Positions 56,821-64,000 of a stretch of 64,000 bases of DNA are shown here, piece by piece. The DNA lies in contig OX453277.1 in the NCBI GenBank assembly GCA_949710005.1, forward strand, positions 4,056,501 through 4,120,500, read 5' to 3'. Under the pieces are notes generated by a model, which did no database searches, had not been told where the DNA came from, and saw nothing but the letters and a program-made list of their open reading frames with translations. A program made the position numbers and the translations under genes. How positions within the stretch are numbered: the first letter of the stretch is position 1; every line of letters starts with the position of its first letter. The stretch is from Ricordea florida (Eukaryota > Cnidaria > Anthozoa > Corallimorpharia > Ricordeidae).

Positions 56821-57036
56821 ATGGTGGGGGAAGAAAAAACAATTTTTACCGCGTATCAATTTAATCTTATGAAAAAAACTATCATAAAAGAAATTTTAGA
56901 CATGGAAGATGGAGGCGAACTTTTTAATCTTTTAATTTTAATCGAGGGAGTAAGAGAAAGTTTAACGAAGCATATTAAAGAATTAGAGAATAAGATCATC
57001 AACACAGGTTTAAAGGTTAACCAAAGTATCTTATAA
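56821..57036 (+). CDS. small conserved Polinton protein, unknown function
   Basis: 71 residues, homologous to the 64-residue product at 1941-2135 (shared MKK.IIK.ILDMEDG and KHI.ELEN). The C-terminus extends seven residues further and runs into the capsid gene's TATA-like motif, so its stop codon lies within that motif. No recognised domain. It is predicted helical and soluble. Confidence 0.7.
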   Translation: MVGEEKTIFTAYQFNLMKKTIIKEILDMEDGGELFNLLILIEGVRESLTKHIKELENKIINTGLKVNQSIL

Positions 57037-57040
57037 ATTA
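57025..57040 (+). promoter_or_regulatory. AGTATCTTATAAATTA motif before capsid gene
   Basis: Ends two bases before the capsid ATG (57043) and overlaps the last codons and stop of the preceding small gene. It is the same motif as at 56803-56818. Confidence 0.55.
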
Positions 57041-57042
57041 CA

Positions 57043-58284
57043 ATGACGTCTGAAAAAATTAATCCAAACAGAATTCCCAAAGAACCCTTTGGTTTGAAAG
57101 CAGAATCAACATTGAATCGAATTACTCTCAATCCATCATCAGCCAGCCCCGGTGAAACATTATATATAAATATTCCAAAACTTTCTGAGAATTTGGTGAT
57201 TGTGCCTGGAAGTGTATCTCTATTATTTGATTTGGAAGTTGATGGGCATGCAAATAATACAGTTGTTAATAATTTAGGAAGTAATCTTGTATCCAGATTA
57301 AAAGTTCTTTTTGGTGGTGAAACGTTACAGGATACACAAAGATATGATCTATTTCAAACATATCATGATTTATTCTTAACCGAAGAAGGGCGCAAAGATA
57401 GATTAAAACAAGGTATTTCTTCGTTAAATATTAGAAAACTTAGAACAAAAGCTGGTGATGCAAAAACACAAGATGTAAAGGAAGTAGCGCTTGCTAATGT
57501 GCATGGCACAAAGTATAGAATACCAATAAACCATCCAATATTAAACGATCATGGGGTTTTTTACCCAAAAGCATTGGAAAATCATTTAATATTTGAGATT
57601 ACACTTGCCCCAATTAATAATATTGTTGTTTATTCCGATACAACCAAAACACCATCATATTCAATCAAAAACTTGGAGTTGGAATATTCCTCGATTTCAA
57701 GCGAATACTTGGCTCGCGAGGCGCAATCAACATATCAAGTTGGTAAAGGATTCTTTTATGAAAATATTACCTTACACAAAACTTTTACATTTTCCATAGG
57801 CGGTGATGGTGTTATTAATCAACATATTAATTTACCAAGAAGATCAATGAGTGGAATATTATGTTTGTTTTTATTACCGCAAGCTGCTGGAGCAAGGGAT
57901 TCTGAAAATTTTTATAATCCAGGTATATCTTCCGTTAATATTGATGTTGATGGTGTGCCAAATCGAATATACTCTAGGGGTATGATTCCGTCAGATCTTT
58001 GGGAATCTGTGAAAAAAAGGTTTGATGGAGATGATGGTTTACAAATTTCACTAAAAGAAAAGGATTTTTATGCTGATAAGTTTGCTCTTTGGGTTGATAT
58101 GAGAACTCATCCCGATAATAGTATTCATGGTGGGGGGCTAGCTCTAAATAATACACATGATGGTGTAAAAATAGAAATTAAAAGGAAACAAAGCGGTTCA
58201 GGAACAATAACTTGTTATATGTTTGTTGTAGCCGATGCAATGATGGAAATAATGAATTCAAGCTTAAGATCAATAATGTACTGA
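57043..58284 (+). CDS. Polinton major capsid protein (double-jelly-roll type)
   Basis: 413 residues, co-linear with the left copy and with scattered conservative differences only. It is far more conserved between the two elements than the PolB N-terminal half. Conserved segments such as NNLGSNLVSRLKVLFGGETL, FFYENITLHKTFTFSIGG and DKFALWVD fit the hexon-like family seen in cnidarian Polintons. It forms the shell of the predicted virion. The ATPase follows after 28 bases. The fold assignment comes from family recognition and context. Confidence 0.78.
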   Translation: MTSEKINPNRIPKEPFGLKAESTLNRITLNPSSASPGETLYINIPKLSENLVIVPGSVSLLFDLEVDGHANNTVVNNLGSNLVSRLKVLFGGETLQDTQRYDLFQTYHDLFLTEEGRKDRLKQGISSLNIRKLRTKAGDAKTQDVKEVALANVHGTKYRIPINHPILNDHGVFYPKALENHLIFEITLAPINNIVVYSDTTKTPSYSIKNLELEYSSISSEYLAREAQSTYQVGKGFFYENITLHKTFTFSIGGDGVINQHINLPRRSMSGILCLFLLPQAAGARDSENFYNPGISSVNIDVDGVPNRIYSRGMIPSDLWESVKKRFDGDDGLQISLKEKDFYADKFALWVDMRTHPDNSIHGGGLALNNTHDGVKIEIKRKQSGSGTITCYMFVVADAMMEIMNSSLRSIMY

Positions 58285-58312
58285 CTTAAAAACCTTTAGT
58301 TGTAATACAAAA

Positions 58313-58939
58313 ATGCAACAATTGCGCGAAAAAATCCCATTTCATTGTATTATAACTGGGCCAACAAATTGTGGGAAAACAAAGTACCTAATTGAACAGC
58401 TGCGAGGCCATTTCCGGAAAGTTTTTGAATACATTGTTCTAATTTGTCCAACTTATTCTAAAAATAAAACTTATCATAATTTTGCTAATAAAGATAAACA
58501 TTTCTATGTATTATCGCCAGATGCAAGTAATGTAGATGAGATTAATGAATTGTTAAATGATTGCCAAACTTTATTCTCCGGAACAAATACACTAATAATT
58601 TTAGATGATTGCGCTGTTTCTAATGATCTGAAGAAAAGATCTAATAAATTTATAGATTTAGCATTCTCCGGAAGGCACCATGGATTATCAATGTGGGTTC
58701 TAACCCAGCAATTAACATCCATAGCAAAACCATTCCGGGAAAATGTGGCTTGCGTTGTTACTTTTCATAATCCATCGCAGAAAGGTATGAAAATGTTTTT
58801 CGAAGATTATGGTGGTGATTTGGATTATGAATTAGCTAAAAAATTTGTAAAACTCCTGAAAACTGAAAAATATTCTAGGTTATGTTTGAGTTTGCGTTAC
58901 CCATTTAATTGCTATTTAGAGATACCCGAGGTGATTTAA
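58313..58939 (+). CDS. Polinton genome-packaging ATPase (FtsK/HerA-type)
   Basis: 208 residues. Walker A GPTNCGKT is near residue 15 and Walker B LIILDDC near residue 98, followed by LSMWVLTQQLTS. It has the same length and nearly the same sequence as the left copy. It supplies the energy for packaging DNA into capsids. The next gene starts 5 bases after its stop, suggesting one transcript or tightly packed promoters. Confidence 0.88.
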   Translation: MQQLREKIPFHCIITGPTNCGKTKYLIEQLRGHFRKVFEYIVLICPTYSKNKTYHNFANKDKHFYVLSPDASNVDEINELLNDCQTLFSGTNTLIILDDCAVSNDLKKRSNKFIDLAFSGRHHGLSMWVLTQQLTSIAKPFRENVACVVTFHNPSQKGMKMFFEDYGGDLDYELAKKFVKLLKTEKYSRLCLSLRYPFNCYLEIPEVI

Positions 58940-58944
58940 CAAAT

Positions 58945-59472
58945 ATGACAAACGTTGAAGATTACATTGAAGAAAAGACAGATGATCTACCTCAGGGAAA
59001 AGATAATGATCTTGAAATCAAACAAGAATCACTAGCCATTCTCGCAGTGCTTGGGTCAACAAAGGAATATATGGGGGTTGATATGAGTCTGGGTGATGTA
59101 AAAAAATTATCGGAAAAAGATGTAGAAAAATATTTTAATCGTTATCAAGCAGTAATGGGTAAGAAAATTAGTGGCGGAGTGGTGGATTCATCCCTTCAAT
59201 TAATTTCTAAAATTATTTCATATTTAGTTCCGGTTGATGATATTGATGCTCTTTGTAAGGATTTGAAGAATGATGATTTGGTAAATCGTGAACTAACAAA
59301 CATTGTTGGGCTCTTGGCATTGAAATCAGGAAGATTGGCTGCACTTGCTAGCGGGTTATTTCAGGTAGCTAAACACGTTAAATTCAACAAAAATCAACAA
59401 TTTTCAGTAAATTCCAACACAACTGATCAGGAAACTAAGCAATCTACTGAAGGTGTTGATACTGTATATTAA
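58945..59472 (+). CDS. Polinton protein of unknown function
   Basis: 175 residues from the ATG at 58945. The frame is open from 58909 inside the ATPase gene, but the later start keeps the genes from overlapping and matches the start seen at the left window edge (M-T-E-I). It has an acidic N-terminus (VEDYIEEKTDDLP), a helical middle, a mildly hydrophobic stretch (NIVGLLALKSGRLAALASGLF) and a polar tail. No known domain is recognised. The location between ATPase and small membrane proteins suggests a virion or maturation role. Confidence 0.7.
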   Translation: MTNVEDYIEEKTDDLPQGKDNDLEIKQESLAILAVLGSTKEYMGVDMSLGDVKKLSEKDVEKYFNRYQAVMGKKISGGVVDSSLQLISKIISYLVPVDDIDALCKDLKNDDLVNRELTNIVGLLALKSGRLAALASGLFQVAKHVKFNKNQQFSVNSNTTDQETKQSTEGVDTVY

Positions 59473-59477
59473 ACAGA

Positions 59478-59485
59478 TCTAAAAA
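59478..59485 (+). promoter_or_regulatory. TCTAAAAA motif 32 nt before ATG
   Basis: One of four TCTAAA(A/G)A sites lying 32-36 nt upstream of starts in this element (59478, 61552, 62806, 63512). A promoter role is inferred. Confidence 0.45.
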
Positions 59486-59509
59486 CTTATTTGCAGCATC
59501 TAAATAACA

Positions 59510-59935
59510 ATGTTTGAACAAAATGAACAAGTTGAGCAAATTACGGCCGATCCAGCACCTGAAAATAAAGATTCTAAAAAGAAAGAGAAAGACCCTAAAA
59601 AAGTAGCAGCTGGAAAGAAATTAGCGGAATATAATAAAAAAGCAAAAGAAGCATTAGCTAGGGAAATGAAACGCGAAGAGACCCTACTGTCCGCGGAGCA
59701 AAATGAAAATACATATAGTGAAGCGAAATCATGGCTGCCAGAGTTATCTTTTACTACTGTTTTATCTGTTGTTGGATTAGGGTTTACAGCATTTGATCTT
59801 TTTATGAGATATCGGGAAAAAGCTAGAGATGAATATTCCAATAGGATACCTGATTTATCACAAGTACCAACACAACCTTTTCAAGCCCCTCCCATAAAGA
59901 TTCATAATCCACAACCAAAAATTGGAATGATGTAA
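59510..59935 (+). CDS. Polinton small membrane protein, unknown function
   Basis: 141 residues. The first 70 are highly charged and Lys/Glu-rich with a helical, coiled-coil-like character. One membrane segment follows (LSFTTVLSVVGLGFTAFDLFM), then a proline-rich tail (TQPFQAPPIKIHNPQPKIG). This layout would suit a minor virion or membrane-anchor protein. I do not recognise a named family. Confidence 0.65.
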   Translation: MFEQNEQVEQITADPAPENKDSKKKEKDPKKVAAGKKLAEYNKKAKEALAREMKREETLLSAEQNENTYSEAKSWLPELSFTTVLSVVGLGFTAFDLFMRYREKARDEYSNRIPDLSQVPTQPFQAPPIKIHNPQPKIGMM

Positions 59936-59946
59936 TTTTAAATTAT

Positions 59947-59997
59947 TTTTTACTACATAAAGTTATTTAAAAGTTTCTTAATGATGTAGTAAAAAAT
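59947..59997. repeat. 13-bp inverted repeat TTTTTTACTACAT / ATGTAGTAAAAAA
   Basis: A hairpin in the 63-base gap between two same-strand genes. Its right arm ends just before the ATG. GAGTAAAAAATCATG and GTAGTAAAATACAATATG before the genes at 61584 and 62840 resemble the right arm, so that half may be a start-proximal element and not a terminator. Confidence 0.45.
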
Positions 59998-59998
59998 C

Positions 59999-60217
59999 AT
60001 GTCAAACGAAAACAAACTTGTGAAAACTGTAACTGATTCGGCGGTACTTATCGGATTAGGGGCTGGAGTTGGTTATGTAGCTAAAAAGGTAATGAAAGAA
60101 TCATTTTTGAATGACCCATCCTCAAGTATTACAAATTATGCAAAATGGGTGGCTGTATTGTCAGGTAGTATGTACCTAAAAACTTATTTAGAGGATCAAA
60201 AGATTTTACCAAAGTAA
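59999..60217 (+). CDS. Polinton 72-residue membrane protein, unknown function
   Basis: A short protein with two hydrophobic stretches (AVLIGLGAGVGYVAKKVM and WVAVLSGSMYLKTYL), glycine-rich in the first. The stop is followed after one base by the ATG of the next gene, so the two probably share a transcript. No family recognised. Confidence 0.6.
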   Translation: MSNENKLVKTVTDSAVLIGLGAGVGYVAKKVMKESFLNDPSSSITNYAKWVAVLSGSMYLKTYLEDQKILPK

Positions 60218-60218
60218 A

Positions 60219-60611
60219 ATGGCAGCAATAGCGATGATGATTGGTGGGGCTATATTGAATGCAACAGCATTTGTTGGAGGGAATTATCTTGCAAAAAGTC
60301 TTTCAGGACATAATGTGGATACAGAAAAAATACGACACGATAAAGCATTAGAAAAATATCAAAGAGATTACGCTGAATATCAGGAAAAAAGACAAAAAAT
60401 GCTTGATTGGAAAATGAAGAAAAAAGATGAAACATATCAAGCATCAAAAAATATTTCGACTACAAATCAAGCTTTTGAATTGTACATGCAAATGCAAGAG
60501 CCAAAATTCTCTGATTATTACAAACCAAGCGATGAACAAAAAACAGGAGAAATGGTATATGTTGGAGCTGGAATGTTAGGTTTAGGTTACGCGGTCAGTA
60601 AATTTTTATAA
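60219..60611 (+). CDS. Polinton 130-residue protein with terminal hydrophobic segments
   Basis: It begins with a hydrophobic glycine-rich segment (IAMMIGGAILNATAFVGGNYL). A charged helical middle (EKYQRDYAEYQEKRQKMLDW) follows, and it ends with a second hydrophobic segment (VYVGAGMLGLGYAVSKFL). I recall similar proteins near capsid genes in cnidarian Polintons but not a named function. A minor virion protein is possible. Confidence 0.6.
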   Translation: MAAIAMMIGGAILNATAFVGGNYLAKSLSGHNVDTEKIRHDKALEKYQRDYAEYQEKRQKMLDWKMKKKDETYQASKNISTTNQAFELYMQMQEPKFSDYYKPSDEQKTGEMVYVGAGMLGLGYAVSKFL

Positions 60612-60672
60612 ATTATTATTTGTTATATAACCAGTAATTTTGGTTATACAACATAAGTATATTTATTATAGT

Positions 60673-61485
60673 TTACATGAAACTCCCAAAATCAGAATCT
60701 TCTTCTTCATATTCAGATTTTTCCATTTCTTCAGCCGCAGATTTACTATCTGAAATAGTTAAGTTTCTAAATTTGGTTAATCTTTTCATTTCTTTGTTTG
60801 GTTCTATAACTGCTTCATAAAGTTTTACTTGAAGCGCAATACAATGACCAATAAATATTGATTCAATTTTTATGACGGCTTCTTCAACGCGACAACCTTT
60901 ATTTAATAATTTTAATGGGTCAATTAACTTGTCATTTTCGGGGTTGTAAAACTTAGTTAAAATTTTGTCTTGTCTTTTATCCCAAATTAATTTTGCATAC
61001 AAGGTGGGGCCTCTATCTGGAACTCTAGTCATTGAAGATTTTTCCATCTTCCAATATAGAGGATTTAAACCCCCTTTTTGTTTTTTGAGCTCATTTCTTT
61101 CCAACTCAAATTTGCCAATTTTTGCTCTATTAATAATCAAATGATCAATGCAATTGTCAACTATTTCATTGAATAAATCAATCCATTTTTCTTCTTCGGG
61201 TGTTGGGCTGCTTCCGCTCCATAAACATAATGGAAACACATAACCGGTAATTGCACCCGTTTGTGGATTTGTGTTTGTAGAAACACCAAAAGAATATAAA
61301 TTACCGGTTGGAATAACAAGTTCACCTTCTGTTCCATCATCATTTTTTGTAAAAATTTTAATTCTTTTAAATTCAACCTTTGGTTTTGTTCCAGGAATTT
61401 CTCCAACAATTGGTTTAGAAAAGATCATGCTTACTTTAGGAATATAACTATTAACATTTATTAATTGTGTAGTTTCGTTCATCAT
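60673..61485 (-). CDS. DUF2738-like protein, possible ssDNA-binding protein
   Basis: 270 residues, the only gene in this half on the minus strand. Stretches such as PTLYAKLIWDKRQDKILTKFY, DPLKLLNKGCRVEEAVIKIE and IFIGHCIALQVKLYEAVI match my memory of the DUF2738 family of large eukaryotic DNA viruses. One member of that family, from African swine fever virus, has been described as a single-strand DNA-binding protein. The acidic C-terminal tail (EEEDSDFGSF) is a common feature of ssDNA-binding proteins and supports this. The opposite strand suggests expression separate from the structural genes, perhaps with the replication genes. The family call needs a profile search. Confidence 0.5.
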   Translation of the reverse strand: MMNETTQLINVNSYIPKVSMIFSKPIVGEIPGTKPKVEFKRIKIFTKNDDGTEGELVIPTGNLYSFGVSTNTNPQTGAITGYVFPLCLWSGSSPTPEEEKWIDLFNEIVDNCIDHLIINRAKIGKFELERNELKKQKGGLNPLYWKMEKSSMTRVPDRGPTLYAKLIWDKRQDKILTKFYNPENDKLIDPLKLLNKGCRVEEAVIKIESIFIGHCIALQVKLYEAVIEPNKEMKRLTKFRNLTISDSKSAAEEMEKSEYEEEDSDFGSFM

Positions 61486-61551
61486 TTTATTTTTCTTATT
61501 TTACTTTTTTATCTTTTAAATCAATTTTAATTTTTCATCGGCTCAAAGGGG

Positions 61552-61559
61552 TCTAAAGA
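61552..61559 (+). promoter_or_regulatory. TCTAAAGA motif 32 nt before ATG
   Basis: Located in the divergent gap between the DUF2738-like gene and the coiled-coil gene, at the same distance from the ATG as at 59478. Confidence 0.45.
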
Positions 61560-61583
61560 CTTCTTACTGATGAGTAAAAAATC

Positions 61584-62804
61584 ATGGAAGAAGATATACC
61601 ATTAGAAGATTTGCCGAAAGGAACTGATGATAATGATGATGGGGATGATACATTTTACCAAAGCCCAAATACATCTACATCTGTTGATCAAGGATATCTT
61701 GGTTACTCCGAATATATGGAAGAAAGAAAACGACTTCAATGGGAAATAAAAGATGAAGAGAAAAAAACACCAAATATTGTAGAAAGAGATGAGAAATATG
61801 ACAGAAGGCGAGAAGCAGGTCAAGAACTCAAACGTTATTTACCAACTTACAATCCTGATGACGCGACATTTAATGTAACATATGGAAAAGATGGTAGTAT
61901 ATTAGCAGAATTTAGTAATAGGAAGGGTTCTGCACCACATGTCGTACTTAATAAAGATAAAGTTCTTAAGCTTGAAGATTTACCAAAAACAATGAGAAAA
62001 GCTCTAGGTGCAGATTATGAAACAATGTTAGATAAATATAATGACGCCATATCACAATTTAATGAAGAAAAAGAAAAACATAATGAATTACTTTCTGCAG
62101 TACAAGGAATAGATTCACTTTTAGCAACACGCACGGAGGAGATTAGCCGATATGACGAAAGAGAAAAAGAACTACGCCAATTCATTGAGAAACAACAGGT
62201 GCAAAAGGCAGAAAATAAAAGTCTTTTCGATCAAACCGTTAAACAGAATATAGAATTAAAAATGCAAGCAGAGAGACTTTTGGATGAAACAAAATTATAC
62301 AAAGAAGAAATAGACAAATATAAGAAGGGAAAATCTAATCTATCAAAGTTAGAACAAAGCAATGAGAGATTAAAATCTGAGGTTGATAAATTAAGAGAAC
62401 AGATTAGAAATAAAACAATTTCAATCGAAGAACAATTATCAGATTTAGATGGGCGAAAAGATGAAATACTTAAAAATTTGCCATTACGCGAGCGGATAAA
62501 GTATATATTCAAAAAGTATGGTTTTACAGTTTTTGCTGTTATCAGTGCAGTAGGTGTTATCATTGGGGTTATAGTTTCTAATCTTTCAAAGGGTTTATCT
62601 ACATTGGGTAAGGGAGTTGGTAATGGATTAAAAACTATAGGTAAAAAATTAGGCGAAATATTACCAGGAATGGTTGGTGCTATCGTGAGCTTTTTATTCA
62701 AAACGGCGGGTGAGGTTATTGGATTTTTAGGAAAGAATGCTTGGCTTTTGATAATGGCTGTGGTTCTATATTTTGTGGAAAGTATAAAAAAGAAGAGAAA
62801 GTAG
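61584..62804 (+). CDS. Polinton coiled-coil membrane protein (406 residues), unknown function
   Basis: An acidic N-terminus is followed by a long Lys/Glu-rich coiled coil from about residue 150 to 290 (LLDETKLYKEEIDKYKKG; LKSEVDKLREQIRNK). A hydrophobic segment (FAVISAVGVIIGVIVSNL) and a glycine-rich amphipathic stretch (LSTLGKGVGNGLKTIGKKLG) come next. The protein ends in two more hydrophobic segments (MVGAIVSFLFKTAGEVIGFLG; AWLLIMAVVLYFVESI) and a basic tail. The C-terminal half recalls membrane-active virion proteins, but this is only a resemblance. A TCTAAAGA site precedes it. No named family. Confidence 0.65.
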   Translation: MEEDIPLEDLPKGTDDNDDGDDTFYQSPNTSTSVDQGYLGYSEYMEERKRLQWEIKDEEKKTPNIVERDEKYDRRREAGQELKRYLPTYNPDDATFNVTYGKDGSILAEFSNRKGSAPHVVLNKDKVLKLEDLPKTMRKALGADYETMLDKYNDAISQFNEEKEKHNELLSAVQGIDSLLATRTEEISRYDEREKELRQFIEKQQVQKAENKSLFDQTVKQNIELKMQAERLLDETKLYKEEIDKYKKGKSNLSKLEQSNERLKSEVDKLREQIRNKTISIEEQLSDLDGRKDEILKNLPLRERIKYIFKKYGFTVFAVISAVGVIIGVIVSNLSKGLSTLGKGVGNGLKTIGKKLGEILPGMVGAIVSFLFKTAGEVIGFLGKNAWLLIMAVVLYFVESIKKKRK

Positions 62805-62805
62805 G

Positions 62806-62813
62806 TCTAAAGA
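62806..62813 (+). promoter_or_regulatory. TCTAAAGA motif 34 nt before ATG
   Basis: Begins immediately after the stop of the coiled-coil gene and precedes the ATG at 62840. Confidence 0.45.
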
Positions 62814-62839
62814 TATCATTTTGAGTAGTAAAATACAAT

Positions 62840-63367
62840 ATGGATGAAAACAACAGAATTTACCCTGTATTACCTAATAATCCAGATCCAAATATTTTCA
62901 GGCTACAAAAATCATGTGAAGTATTACAAAATCTTGAGAAGGAAATTAAACATTATGAGGAAGTTAGAAAAAAGTATAATCGGGCGAGAGGTATATTTAC
63001 AAAAATAAGTGTTAGTAGTGGAGTGTTTTCAGTTATCTTATCTGCAAGTGGATTGGGGACCTCTCTTAATGGTTTGGGCGCTGTTGTTGGTATACCATTA
63101 GGAGCTGTGGGGGGTATTTGTGGAGGAATATCGGTTGGATTTGGATACGCATCAAAAAGACTTTCATATAAAGTTAGTAAACATGAACAAACAGTTTCTC
63201 TGGCAAAAGCAAAAGTAAACACTATTAACGACTTGGTTTCAAAGGCTTTGAAAGATAATAAAATATCTGACCAAGAATTTTCTCGAATTTTATCAGAGGT
63301 GGACAAGTTTGAAAAACTAAAACAAGAAATACGACAAAAAACCCGTAAAGATACAGAAAAAACTTAA
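62840..63367 (+). CDS. Polinton glycine-rich hairpin membrane protein (175 residues)
   Basis: An N-terminal amphipathic helix is followed by a long glycine-rich hydrophobic region (about residues 54-110) with two membrane-length segments around SVILSASGLGTSLNGLGAVV and PLGAVGGICGGISVGFGYA. A C-terminal charged helix follows (KVNTINDLVSKALKDNK). The symmetric helix-membrane hairpin-helix layout resembles pore or membrane-remodelling proteins, but I know no specific family. Next to the coiled-coil gene, with the same promoter-like motif. Confidence 0.65.
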   Translation: MDENNRIYPVLPNNPDPNIFRLQKSCEVLQNLEKEIKHYEEVRKKYNRARGIFTKISVSSGVFSVILSASGLGTSLNGLGAVVGIPLGAVGGICGGISVGFGYASKRLSYKVSKHEQTVSLAKAKVNTINDLVSKALKDNKISDQEFSRILSEVDKFEKLKQEIRQKTRKDTEKT

Positions 63368-63511
63368 ATATGAAACAGATAAGAGCATAGTTTCGTGCAG
63401 AAATTTTAAGGGAATTAACCGCTCACGAACGTTGAAAATTTCATATGAGAGAACTGATGTTGGATTTAATTGTTTTGTAGTGAATATTAATACTTTACAT
63501 CTTATTCTTAA

Positions 63512-63519
63512 TCTAAAGA
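63512..63519 (+). promoter_or_regulatory. TCTAAAGA motif 36 nt before ATG
   Basis: Fourth copy of the motif, in the 180-base gap before the last gene. Nothing else is seen in that gap. Confidence 0.45.
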
Positions 63520-63547
63520 CCAGATTATCTGAAACACAAAGAATAAG

Positions 63548-64000
63548 ATGTTATTAGACGATTTCAAAAATAGGTACCCAAACGCCGCCCTTGATAAATT
63601 TACATTTGTGAATGATTCATATGGAGGATATATTAAATGGAAAGTTAATGGGTCAACAGTTATGTCAAACGATGATCCAACCGGAAAAACATGGACCAAT
63701 GATCTTCCAGTTGATTTGAAAACATTATTATGGGGAGATTTAGGGTTAGAAAATAAACCTAAAGTTGGTTCATTTCCAAAGAGTTTAACCGCGACTAAAC
63801 AAAGCTATCCTATACCAGCTGTTAATTTTGATGACTTTACAACTAATGTAACAAAAATGTTAACTTTATTAGATATATACGTTTCAAATACGAAGAAATT
63901 TACAGCAAAGATGAGAAACATATTTACATCTCAAGTTGTAACATTCAAATTTGGAAAGCAAAGTCGAAAATGGTTGAATGCGCCGGATATGAATTATTGG
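63548..64000 (+). CDS. Polinton gene, 5' part (151 codons), cut by window end
   Basis: Open from the ATG at 63548 to the edge. The product starts MLLDDFKNRYPNAALDKFTF and contains NDSYGGYIKWKVNGSTVMSNDDPTGKTW, a polar, Gly/Asn-rich, beta-prone region without membrane segments. It is preceded by a TCTAAAGA motif like its neighbours. Its place after the structural genes makes a penton- or fibre-like surface protein possible, but no motif shows this. Confidence 0.6.
   Translation, partial: MLLDDFKNRYPNAALDKFTFVNDSYGGYIKWKVNGSTVMSNDDPTGKTWTNDLPVDLKTLLWGDLGLENKPKVGSFPKSLTATKQSYPIPAVNFDDFTTNVTKMLTLLDIYVSNTKKFTAKMRNIFTSQVVTFKFGKQSRKWLNAPDMNYW

Larger units (their letters stand above)
51254..64000 (+). 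mobile_element. Polinton (Maverick), right copy; continues beyond window
   Basis: Starts AGTGATGAAG directly after the SINE tail, with the AG expected at a Polinton end. In order it carries a 424-base non-coding terminus, PolB (+), integrase (-), a small ORF (+), capsid (+), ATPase (+), four further small or membrane-type genes (+), a DUF2738-like gene (-), a coiled-coil membrane protein (+), a glycine-rich membrane protein (+) and an unfinished gene at the edge (+). It is about 12.7 kb long so far. All genes in view are open, with no breaks seen, so it looks whole and young. It belongs to the same family as the left copy, but the two differ substantially in the PolB N-terminal half and in the terminal region. 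Confidence 0.92.

Noticed and set aside
1-64000. The two Polintons as part of the palindrome
   Set aside because: They are inverted relative to each other, but their sequences differ throughout and identity stops at 7734/51039, while the arms are almost identical. They must have separate histories.

Overview
The window is animal DNA, most likely from an anthozoan cnidarian such as a stony coral. The host genes are intron-rich: a secreted F5/8C-TSP1-tyrosinase protein and a band 4.1-type FERM protein. Two tRNA-derived SINE families look like ones I remember as common in coral genomes, and both outer flanks are Polinton (Maverick) elements. The species assignment is an inference from memory, not a search result.

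The dominant structure is a giant palindrome. Bases 7734-27301 recur as their reverse complement at 31472-51039, so each arm is 19,568 bp, around a unique 4,170-bp spacer (27302-31471). Every mirrored coordinate pair I checked sums to 58,773, so I found no net indel between the arms. I noticed only five single-base differences. Each arm holds one complete six-exon tyrosinase gene (13855-20483 + and 38290-44918 -, 600 codons plus stop), a LINE-like remnant in its intron, several MITEs, a foldback element, a composite SINE unit, possible LamG/pentraxin-like exons, and the 5' end of the FERM gene. The FERM gene runs on the minus strand from the right arm through the spacer. Nine exons encode 225 residues, and the gene then meets the inner edge of the palindrome before any F3 lobe is reached. 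The left arm carries only exon 1 and part of exon 2 of the same gene, pointing into the spacer.

Outside the arms lie two related but clearly non-identical Polintons with their DNA polymerase ends facing the palindrome. The left one (1-7733, continuing off the window) ends in ...CT exactly inside the B box of a tRNA-derived SINE. The same SINE is uninterrupted in the right arm, which supplies the empty site. The right one (51254-64000, continuing off the window) begins with AG just after the tail of that same SINE. Both carry protein-primed PolB, retroviral-type integrase, a small conserved ORF, a double-jelly-roll-type capsid gene and a packaging ATPase. The right one also shows further structural-module genes. 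All genes visible in the two elements are open over the part seen, so both look young.

Possible novelty lies in: (i) the palindrome and the chimeric FERM locus at its centre; (ii) the mirrored Polinton pair at one SINE; (iii) 11-bp periodic subterminal arrays and repeated terminal motifs in the Polintons; (iv) a TCTAAAGA-like motif 32-36 nt upstream of several Polinton structural genes and a TATCTTATAAATTA motif abutting others; (v) a composite inverted SINE with a perfect 14-bp target duplication. The palindrome must first be separated from an assembly artefact.
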